From NCBI RefSeq assembly GCF_033115175.1, contig NC_084850.1, positions 101,371,439 through 101,435,438 on the forward strand: a stretch of DNA of 64,000 nucleotides, written 5' to 3'. Positions 56,008-64,000 of the stretch are shown here, one piece after another. Position 1 is the first letter of the stretch. The number at the start of each line of letters is the position of its first letter. The DNA comes from Lepus europaeus (taxonomy: Eukaryota; Chordata; Mammalia; Lagomorpha; Leporidae). The notes beneath the pieces were generated by a model. The model saw only the letters and a list, made by a program, of their open reading frames with translations, was not told the origin of the DNA and did not search any database. The position numbers and the translations under genes are program-made.

Positions 56008-56273
56008 ATACCCTTTTCACTGTAGTTGCCAGGAAGTTCACAGACAAATGTGTAGTCTATATAGAAGTAAGGTCATATGAACTATTCATATCTTTATTCC
56101 CTCTGAACTTCTCTTATCATGTTTTTCCACTATTATTTGCCTTCCTCTATTTTGTCATGTGGAAAAACAAGTGGGGAATTGTGTATCTGGGTTCCCCAAG
56201 ACCACTCTCAGACTTGATAATTCATTGGAAAGACTAGCAAAACTCAGAAAAAGCTGTTTTACTCATCATTATC

Positions 56274-56328
56274 ATTTTTAAAGATTTATATATTTATTTG
56301 AAAGGCAGAGTTACAGAGAGGCAGAGGC

Positions 56329-56370
<42 letters not shown>

Positions 56371-56628
56371 TCCATCTGCTGGTTCATTCCCCAAATGCCT
56401 TCAATGGCTGGAGCCGGGCTGATTTGAAGCCAGGAGCCAGGAGCTTCTTCCAGGTCTCCTACATGGGTGCAGGGGCCCAAGGACTTGGACTATATTCCGC
56501 TGCTTTCTCAGGTACATTAGCAGGGATCTGAATTGGAAGTAGAACAGCTGGAACTCAAACCAGCACCTATATGGGATGCCAGCACTGCAGGTGGTGGCTT
56601 TTCCTGCTATGCCACAGTGCCCTCCCCA
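56274..56628 (-). mobile_element. CSINE
   Basis: Tail, GA run 56335-56367, head CCACAGTGCCCTCCCC. Confidence 0.87.
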
Positions 56629-57087
56629 TGATTATCAACTTTTAATGCAGTTACAGAGTAAAATGAGCAAAGGAAAATGTATGTAGAAAACGAATTTTAG
56701 GAGAAACTAGGCAGAAGTTTCTAGTTATCATCTCTGAATAGAGTCATGTGGATAGTACTTAATTATCCCAGCAATGTGTGACAACATACAAGAAGTATGG
56801 CCAAATAGGGAAGCTTGCTTGAGTCTTGGTGTCTGAGATTTTTACTGGTAGTTAAGCATGTAGTCAAGGAATATCTGGATGACTTACCTTAGCTATTCCA
56901 TCCCCAGCTCCCCGGAGGTCAAAGTCTCAAACATACAGAATACCATAATAACTAATACCATCTGATGTGTACTGAAGTCTGAGGTATACAAAGACACTCT
57001 TTATCAGTCTATTCCATAGGCTCCGAGGCTATCTTCTGGGAGCTAGTCAAAGGCCAGTCCTCAGATATTGTAATGTGCAGGGTTTGG

Positions 57088-57160
57088 GCAGCCTAAGCCT
57101 GCTGAGTTAACCCTTTATGGCATAGTACACCCCTTTGGCCCATGGCCAAGGCTCCCTTCT
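57088..57160 (+). repeat. 73-bp direct repeat, left copy (L1 flank)
   Basis: Begins GCAGCCTAAGCCTGCTGAG and ends GGCCAAGGCTCCCTTCT. It differs from the right copy at one base (CCCCTTTGG versus CCCCGTTGG). Confidence 0.95.
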
Positions 57161-57696
57161 TTTTTTTTTTTTTTTTTTTTTTTGCAGATGGCTTTTTTAT
57201 TTGCCAAATTAATTTCCTTTGGGTAAATTCCAAGGAGTGGGATGGCTGGGTTGTATGGTAGGGTTATGTTCAGGTTTCTGAGGAATCTCCAGACAGACTT
57301 CCATAGTGGCTTAACCAGTTTGCATTCCCACCAACAGTGGGTTAGTGTCCCTTTTTCCCCACATCCTCTCCAGCATCTGTTGTTGGTAGATTTCTGAATG
57401 TGAGCCATTCTCACCGGGGTGAGATGGAACCTCATTGTGGTTTTGATTTGCATTTCTCTGATTGCTAGTGATCTTGAACATTTTTTTCATGTGTCTGTTG
57501 GCCATTTGGATTTCCTCTTTCGAAAAATGTCTATTGAGGTCCTTGGCCCATCTCTTAAGTGGGTTGTTTGTTTTGTTGTTGTGGATTTTCTTGATTTCTT
57601 TGTAGATTCTGGTTATCAATCCTTTATCTGTAGTATAGTTTGCGAATATTTTTTCCCATTCTGTTGGTTGCCTCTTCACTTTCCTGACTGTATACA
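57161..57696 (-). mobile_element. 5'-truncated L1 with poly(A) tail and 73-bp flanking repeat
   Basis: T24 run at 57160-57183 is the antisense tail. The - strand then encodes the end of ORF2 ([37 protein letters not shown]). Two frames are each open for over 110 codons with a shift between them. Length about 536 bp. The frame is broken. Confidence 0.92.
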
Positions 57697-57769
57697 GCAG
57701 CCTAAGCCTGCTGAGTTAACCCTTTATGGCATAGTACACCCCGTTGGCCCATGGCCAAGGCTCCCTTCT
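57697..57769 (+). repeat. 73-bp direct repeat, right copy (L1 flank)
   Basis: Same 73 bases as 57088-57160 with one mismatch. The ancient repeat resumes after it. Confidence 0.95.
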
Positions 57770-57844
57770 AAAAAATGATGATTGTTTTTTGAACATCCAC
57801 ATTTAGTGCAGTACTTATTTATTTTAAATATGCATTTCTTATGT

Positions 57845-58131
57845 ATTTAAGTATTTATTTGAAAGGCAGAGACAGAGAGAGAGAGAGAATGAAGGAGATC
57901 TTCCATCCACTGGTTCACTCCCCAAATGTCCATGATGGCCAGGGCTGGGCCAGGTGGAAGCCAGGAGCCCAGAACTCCATCCTAATCTCCCACGTTCAGG
58001 TGTCCAAGTACTTGGGCCAACATCTGCTGCCTTCCCAGGTGCTCCCAGCTGGACTGGAAGTGGAGCAGCCAGGACTCGAAATGTTGGTGTCGCAAGAGGC
58101 ATTTTAATCAACTGTGCCACATGCTAGCCCC
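57845..58131 (-). mobile_element. CSINE
   Basis: AAGTATTTATTTGAAAGGCA tail, head GCCACATGCTAGCCCC. ACATTTAGTGCAGTAC / ACACTTAGTGGAGTAT flanks. Confidence 0.83.
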
Positions 58132-58505
58132 ATACACTTAGTGGAGTATTTAATAAAGCATAAATAAGATTCAGTGATATTATCAATATACACATTCCTA
58201 AAATTTGGAGACTCTAATGTGGATTAGGAGTAGACTTTAAAGAAAAACTTAAAAAAAATTAATCCATCCTATCAAACTTTTATATTTTTATAATAATTTC
58301 ATTACTCATTTACCCTTTTTATCTACTTCTGTTTTTATCTTATATTAAACTTCTACAGAAATTTTTTGGCATTAATTAGCTAATGGTTAGCAGTCACACT
58401 TAGATGTAATGAAGTCTGAGTGTGACATAATATCTCCCAGAGCCTTTCTTGTCTCAGAGTAGGGCTTTTATCCTGGGAACTGGAGCCCACCATGTGATGT
58501 TCACT
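58132..58505. other. Unassigned AT-rich sequence
   Basis: Nothing recognised. Confidence 0.4.
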
Positions 58506-58563
58506 GTTTTTTTTTTTAAAGATTTATTTATTTATTTAAAAGACAGAGTTACAGAGAGACAGG

Positions 58564-58613
<50 letters not shown>

Positions 58614-58841
58614 AAGAAGTCTTCCGTCTGCTTGTTCACTCCTCAGATGACTGCAACACCCAGAGCTGTGCTGATCATGCAGGTGCAGGGGCCCAAGGAC
58701 TTGGGCCATCTTCCACTGCTTTCCCAGGCCATAGCAGAGAGCTGGATCGGAAGTGGAGCTGCTGGGATTCAAACCTGCACCCGTATGGGATGCTAGCACT
58801 GCAGGCAGTGGTTTTACCCGCTACACCACAGCTCTGGCCCC
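58506..58841 (-). mobile_element. CSINE
   Basis: AAGATTTATTTATTTATTTA tail, 50-bp GA run, head CCACAGCTCTGGCCCC. Confidence 0.87.
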
Positions 58842-59283
58842 ATACTGTTTTAATTCCATACTAAACCCATTTCTTTTTTTCTATTCTGTTTCATAGCCTT
58901 TTATGTACATAGCTCACTGTGGCATTTCAGGCATGCTGCTGCTATATTTCAGCCATTACATAGCCAGGGAAATGTCTAAGCATTCTATCATTTAGGTCTC
59001 TGGTAACATAGTAATCAGTCTGCTGGAAACTACACCAGATAGTCTGATGGCCCCCAGGGTCATTCTTTCCCAAATTGTGTAGTTGGTAGTAGATCTATCG
59101 TAAAAGGAAAAGTCAGATGGTCCTGGCCCTTTGAGTTCCACTTAATCATCTATATTTGGTCAAGTTCATCACCAAGCGATATGGCCAAAATGTATCCCAG
59201 AGTGATGACATGCAGGTTTACAGGCTTCTGTTTGTCTCTATTAGGTTCCAAAAGCAAAGGGAGTCTCAGAACTTAAGGTTTCA
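58842..59283. other. Unassigned sequence
   Basis: GGTCATTCTTTCCCAAATTG and neighbours suggest an old repeat interior, but no family is identified. Confidence 0.35.
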
Positions 59284-59618
59284 GGGGCCAGCACTGTGGC
59301 ATAGTGGGTAAAGCCACTGCCTGTAGTGCTGGCATCCCATATGGGTGCTGTTTCGAGTCCCAACTGCTCCACTTTAGGTACAGCTCTGCTATGGCCTGGG
59401 AAAGCAGTAGAAAATGGTCCAAGTGCTTGGGCCCCTGCACCCTCATGAGAGGCCCAGAAGAAGCTCCTGGCTCCTGGCTTCGGATTGGCACAGCTCCAGT
59501 CATTGCAGCCAATTGAGGAGTGAACCAGTGGATGGAAGACCTCTCTCTCTCTCTCTCTCTGCCTCTCCTTCTCTGTAACTCTGCTTTTCAAATAAATAAA
59601 TAATATTTTTTTAAAAAA
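59284..59618 (+). mobile_element. CSINE
   Basis: GGGGCCAGCACTGTGGCATA head, B box TTTCGAGTCCC, tail AAATAAATAAATAATA. GAACTTA-GGTTT repeats flank it. Confidence 0.88.
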
Positions 59619-59937
59619 GAACTTAGGGTTTTACCTTTCAGGCATCTGGTATGATTGTGCTGAGACAAAATGAATTTCTTGCTCTGAGCTTCTCTTGAGG
59701 CACCAACGTAATATTGGATTTCCCCCCATTGCATAACTTACTCATTCTTTTTCCCTCAGCTGCTATTTTTCCTTCTTTGCCATTATTCTCCCCAAACTTT
59801 TCCACCTTTGGAAAGGATGTTTGGCTTAGTAACTGTGCTGATCCAGATTTCTGGCAGCAATCCCAGTCTAGCAAAAGTGCCTCCCACTCAATCCATTCCC
59901 ACTCCTATTGCTGTATAGGATAAAGTTACATACAACA

Positions 59938-60151
59938 TTACCCTCTACCTGTGGTTTTCCTTTCCATGATTTCAGTTACCCATGGTCAACCACAGTCTGA
60001 CAGCATTGAGTGGGAAATTCTGGAAATAAATAAGTCATACATTTTAAATTTCTCACTGCTCTCAGTAGTGTAATAAATCTAATGACATTCCACTCTGTCT
60101 TTTTAAAAAAGATTTATTTATTAATTTAAAAGGCAGAGTTACAGAGAACAG

Positions 60152-60182
<31 letters not shown>

Positions 60183-60680
60183 TCTTCCATCCACTGGTTC
60201 ACTCTTCAGATGGCCACAACAGCCAAAGCTGCGCCAATCTGAGCCAGGTGCCAGGAGCTTCTTCTGGGTCTCTCACCCAGGTGCGGGGGCCCAAGGACCT
60301 TGGCCATCTTCTACTGCTTTCCCAGGCCAGAGCAGAGAGCTGTATCGGAAGTGTAGCAGCCAAGACTTGAACTGGCGCCCATAAGGGATGCTGGCAGTGT
60401 AGGTGGCAGCTTTACTCGCTGTGCTACAGCGCCAGCCCCCTCCACTCTGTCTTGACAAGGACATGATTCTCCCTTCTGTCCAGAGACCCACACTTACCCA
60501 CACAGGTTTATCTGCCTGTTAGTCAGTTAGGAGTCATCTCAGTTATCAGATCAACTGTTGAAGCACCATGATGCTTGTGCTAAAGTAACTCTTATTTTAC
60601 TTATTGATGGTCCCAAAGCACAGGAGTGGTGATTCTGGCAATTTGATAACAGTATACGGTTTTAATTGTTCTATCTTATT
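59938..60680 (+). mobile_element. Tigger-like transposon remnant, split by a SINE
   Basis: CAGTTACCCATGGTCAACCA, GGGAAATTCTGGAAATAAA, then TCTCAGTTATCAGATCAACT and GGTCCCAAAGCACAGGAGTG, GTGATTCTGGCAATTTG. Same 5' segment as at 11.3-12.3 kb. Confidence 0.65.
60101..60438 (-). mobile_element. CSINE in Tigger remnant
   Basis: GATTTATTTATTAATTTAAA tail, head CTACAGCGCCAGCCCC. TCCACTCTGTC flanks both sides. Confidence 0.88.
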
Positions 60681-61337
60681 AGTTATTGTAGCTTATTTCC
60701 TCCTGTGCATAATTTATGAAAATTTCTCATATGCACATGTGTATAGGAACAAAACTGTATATATATAATATATATGTGTGTATATACACATATATATGGT
60801 TCAGCATTATCTGCCACTTCAGGCATCTATTGGGGGCCTGAAGGTATGGATCTCATGGGCTCTTTTAGTACCAGGTAATACAGCTATTTTCATGCCAGCT
60901 CCAGTTTTATCAGCTAGCCTGATGTAGGAGGTTTGAGGGATTTGGAGGCCAATCAAGGGAAAAATAAGACCATGAGGTGGAGTAGCATACATGAGCTTTA
61001 TTGGTGAATACACAAGCTTTATTTGTGATGCAGTGAAAGTTTGCATGTGCTGGAAGTCCCTCCTAGCAGCTTGAGTCATCTCTCAGAAGAGGAGGAGGGC
61101 AAGGGAACTCTTGGGGCCAGAGGGGCTGGAGGAGGGACTTAATTGTCTAGGTGATGTTGCTTAGCAGCACAAAGTGGAGTCTCTGGGTCAGAGAGCTCAC
61201 AAGGGCAGCAGAGGCTTGGGGTCTTTCCAAGCATATCTTATGTATTGTCAGCAGATTCCTGGTGAGGTTTCCTAGGGTATGCAAAGCAGAAGGCTCTAAA
61301 CAGCTAAAAATCTGATTGTTTGGGCTACTTTAAAAGT
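60681..61337. other. Unassigned sequence with a palindromic TA/TG patch
   Basis: 60757-60798 reads TATATATATAATATATATGT, GTGTATATACACATATATAT and is nearly self-complementary. The rest (60.95-61.3 kb, GAGGAGG-rich) is not identified. Confidence 0.45.
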
Positions 61338-61643
61338 AACTGGGAGCAGGTGTTTGGTGCAGTCGTTAAGATACCGCTTGGGATGCCCATATCCCATAGA
61401 AGCCCTGCTTTGAGTCCTGGCTTTGTTCTCAATTCCAGCTTCCTGCTAGTGCGCTCCCTGGGAAGCAGCAGATCATGGCCCAAGTAGATGGGTCCCTGCC
61501 ACCCACGTGGAAGACTTGGATTGGACGCCAGCCTCCAGGTTTCAGCTTGGCCTAACATTGGCTGTTGCAGTCATCTGGGGAGTAAACCTGTCTGTCTCTA
61601 CTTTTCAAAGAAATGAAAATAAATAAGTAAGTAAATAAATAAA
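61338..61643 (+). mobile_element. CSINE, older variant
   Basis: TGGGAGCAGGTGTTTGGTGC head, tail AAATAAGTAAGTAAATAAAT. Confidence 0.75.
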
Positions 61644-61654
61644 GGATGTGAAAA

Positions 61655-61995
61655 TACAGATTTCTCGACTTACAGGGTTATATCTTTATAAATCCATTGT
61701 AGGTTGAACATATTATAAAGTGAAAATGAATTTACTCCACTTAACCTACCAAACATCACAGCTTAGCATAGCCTACATGCTCACAACTCTTAGATTAGCC
61801 TACAGTTGGGCAAAATCCACTCACACAAAGCCTGTTTTATAATGAAATGTTGGATATCTCATGCAATTTATTGCATAATATATGGAGAGTAAAAAACAGA
61901 ATGAGTATAGGGGTACAATCTCAGACCATTGTGAAGTCAAAAAAAAAATCATTAAGTTGAACCACTGTTGAGTCTGGGGCCATCTGTATTTGCCA
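61655..61995. mobile_element. Tigger-type MITE
   Basis: Ends ACAGATTTCTCGACTTACAGG and GAACCACTGTTGAGTCTG...CATCTGTA. Interior CTTAGCATAGCCTACATGCT, TACAGTTGGGCAAAATCCA and AAAGCCTGTTTTATAATG fit a pogo-type MITE. Confidence 0.6.
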
Positions 61996-61999
61996 CCCG

Positions 62000-62781
62000 T
62001 TTGGCACCAGTTCAGTGTTTGAGCTAATGGGTCCCAGGCTGCAGCAGCAAAGAAATAATCTGTTGGCTAGTATGTAGAGGCCATCGTTGGCTTATTTGTA
62101 CATCAACAAACAGTCCATCCCTGTCCCTGGGTGGTTTTATACTGTTAGTTGCATGTTATTTTAAAATGGAGTTTGGAATCCAGAATTCTGGAAGGGCACA
62201 AACTAGGATTTCAAAGCCCATTTGCAGGCAGTCTGCCTGGTTAGTGGGGGAGGCCAGGAGAACAGATCAGAAAGAGAGAAAGCTTTGAGTTGTTTTATTT
62301 GTTTAATCAGTAGAATGATAGTATGGTCCTTTTGGCGCATGTCATTGGGTATCTCTGTAAAACATGGAGAGTGTGCTATATCCTGACCATTATATACCCT
62401 CTGCTTGGTCTTGACTGAACTTGAGTCAGACTTCTCTCTCCTGCAGGCCATTGAACTCTGCTTGCCCCAAGCCTGAGCAAACACACAAAAATGTGCGGGA
62501 TGACCCTGTTCTCAGCCTCTCCTGGGAATCAACTGACCACAGTGAAACACTTTCCTATCAGAACTTACTAGTCATTTCCTCTCGCCTGTCCAGCTTCCTT
62601 TCCAGAGTCTGTTTATCTCTGCTTGCCTCCTCCTCAGCCTATAAAAGAAAAGCCTTTTTTTTTCCTGTTTGGTTTTGAGACTCTTGCAAGGTGTGTGGTC
62701 GCAGCAGTCCCAATAGCAATTGTCCCCCTGTTGTAATGGTCACTTTCCTTCCCTTGAAGTCATCCTTTTAAAAACAGGGAA
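62000..62781 (+). other. Unassigned, LTR-like stretch
   Basis: CCTATAAAAGAAAAGCC (62638-62654) is TATA-like, with a T run and TGTGTGGTCGCAGCAGTCCC downstream. It may be the promoter of an old LTR. Termini and family unknown. Confidence 0.35.
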
Positions 62782-63258
62782 TCTTCAAAAACTTCATGAA
62801 AAATACATATTATGAAAAACTATGGGGGCCGGCACTGTGGCGTAGTGAGTGGGTAAAGCCGCTGCCTGCAGTGCTGGCATCCCATATGGATGCCGGTTCG
62901 AGTCCCAGCTGCTCCACTTCCCATCCAGCTCTCTGCTATGGCCTGGGAAAGCAGTAGAAGATATCCCCAGTTCTTGGGCCCCTGCACCTGCATGGGAGAC
63001 CCGGAAGAAGCTCCTGGCTCCTGGCTTTGGATTGGCACAGCTCCGGTCGTTGCGACCATCTGGGGAGTGGACAAGTGGATGGAAGACCTTTCTCTCTCTC
63101 TTTCTCTCTGTCTCTCTCTCTCTCTCTGTAGCTCTGACTTTCAAGTAAATAAATAAATCTTTTTAAAAAAGCTATGTATGGATTTCAGCTTTTTTGCACC
63201 AAAATAAACATATCTTTTAGTTCCATTTTCCCATAAACTTTTTGAAGTACCCTCAGAG
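62782..63258. mobile_element. mariner-like MITE, split by a SINE
   Basis: CTTCAAAAACTTCATGAAAA, TATTATGAAAAACTATG, then after the SINE AGCTATGTATGGATTTCAGC, TTTTTTGCACCAAAATAAAC and CATAAACTTTTTGAAGTACC. The CTTCAAAAACTT / AACTTTTTGAAG ends are inverted repeats. Confidence 0.7.
62824..63168 (+). mobile_element. CSINE in mariner MITE
   Basis: GGGGGCCGGCACTGTGGCGT head, B box GGTTCGAGTCCC intact, tail AAATAAATAAATCTTTT. CTATG flanks both sides. Confidence 0.92.
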
Positions 63259-63283
63259 GAATCTCTCCTTTATAAGTTCTGAT

Positions 63284-63535
63284 TTGGGGCAGCGCTGTGG
63301 CATAGCCAGTAAAGCCGCCATCTGTGGCACTGGCATCCCATGTGGGTGCTGGTTCCAGTCCCAGCTACTCCACTTCTGGAATAGCTCCTTGCTAATGCAT
63401 CAGGAAAAGCAGCAGAAGTTGGCCCAAGTGCTTGGGCCCCTGCACCCACGTGAGAGACCTGGAAGAAGCTCCTGGCTCTGACCTGGCCTAGCGCCAGCCA
63501 TTGGAGCCATCTGGGAAGTGAACCAGTAGATGGAA

Positions 63536-63572
<37 letters not shown>

Positions 63573-63612
63573 CGCTCTGCCTTTCAACTTAATAAAATAA
63601 ATCTTAAAAAAA
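63284..63612 (+). mobile_element. CSINE
   Basis: TGGGGCAGCGCTGTGGCATA head, CT run 63540-63568, tail AATAAAATAAATCTT. TCTGATTTG flanks both sides. Confidence 0.88.
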
Positions 63613-63735
63613 TAAGTCTGATTTGTTTTTCTTTGAATGTTAATAGCATTATGACTCACATACAGTGCTGAGTGCCCTCGGACCTGGCTGTCTTCACTCA
63701 GGTATTCATGCTGGCTTGCTGGATCTTTTGAGTCT

Positions 63736-64000
63736 TTTTATTTTTTTGAGAGGTAGAGTTATAGACAGCGAGAGAGAGACAGACAGAAAAGTCTTCCTTC
63801 CGTTGGTTCACTCCCCAAATGGTTGCTATGGCTGGTGCGCTGCACCTATCTGAAGCCAGGAGCCAGGAGTTTCTTCTGGGTCTCTTACGTGGGTGCAGGG
63901 GTCCAAGCATCTGAGCTTTCCTCTGTTGCCTTCCCAGGCCATTATCAGGGAGCTGGATCAGAAGAGGAGCAGAAGGGAAATGAACTGGTGCCCACATGAG
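63736..64000 (-). mobile_element. CSINE, cut by window edge
   Basis: TTTTTATTTTTTTGAGAGGT tail, GACAGCGAGAGAGAGACAG, body to the window end. The head is outside. Confidence 0.87.

Larger units (their letters stand above)
56150..57160. mobile_element. Ancient LTR-like repeat, split by a SINE and later an L1
   Basis: GGTTCCCCAAGACCACTCTC, AAAGACTAGCAAAACTCAGA, then GAGTCATGTGGATAGTACTT, CAGCAATGTGTGACAACATA and CAGTCTATTCCATAGGCTCC follow the order of a known mammalian interspersed repeat whose name I cannot fix. It continues at 57697-57775. Confidence 0.55.

Noticed and set aside
57311..57679. Intact L1 ORF2
   Set aside because: Only the C-terminal end is present, with a frame break; it cannot encode an active enzyme.

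Overview
The window is mammalian nuclear DNA, almost certainly lagomorph and most likely rabbit. About 68 interspersed copies of a tRNA-derived SINE fill roughly a third of it. These match the rabbit C-repeat (CSINE) family: a GGCCGGCGC-type head, an internal tRNA B box (GGTTCGAGTCC), a CT-rich stretch and an AAATAAATAAATC-type tail. There is no prokaryotic, viral or organellar gene content. Most open reading frames in the window are SINE sequence read by chance.

Two protein-coding genes are supported by exon-by-exon translation with matching splice phases. The left edge (645-3180, + strand) holds the last five exons of SLC38A5, a system N glutamine transporter, ending at a TGA and an AATAAA signal. 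From 33.3 kb back to 22.7 kb on the - strand lies an SSX-family gene. It has a divergent KRAB module, a basic linker, and an intact C-terminal SSX repression domain (WSHRLRERK...[11 protein letters not shown]). An untranslated first exon sits under a CCAAT/E2F-like promoter, and an untranslated last exon carries its own AATAAA. The two genes point toward each other. SLC38A5 and SSX are neighbours on human Xp11.23, so the window is inferred to come from the X chromosome.

Right of the SSX promoter, 34-64 kb is gene-poor. It contains a U2 snRNA fragment, a processed LAMTOR5 pseudogene (39.1-39.7 kb), a CpG-rich promoter-like region with a clean splice donor at 43,739/43,740 followed by a degenerate minisatellite (possible first exon of a KRAB zinc-finger gene running out of the window), several LTR candidates, L1 remnants on the - strand, MaLR (MLT1/MST-like) LTRs, Tigger, hAT and mariner-type DNA-transposon remnants, and MIR/L2 fossils. 

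The most unusual structure is at 57.1-57.8 kb. A 5'-truncated L1 is flanked by a 73-bp direct repeat (72/73 identical), far longer than a normal target-site duplication. Other points of interest are two sites each hit twice by SINEs with the same short duplication, two young SINEs nested in older ones, inverted and chimeric SINEs, and the preserved SSX reading frame. No previously undescribed molecular system was found.
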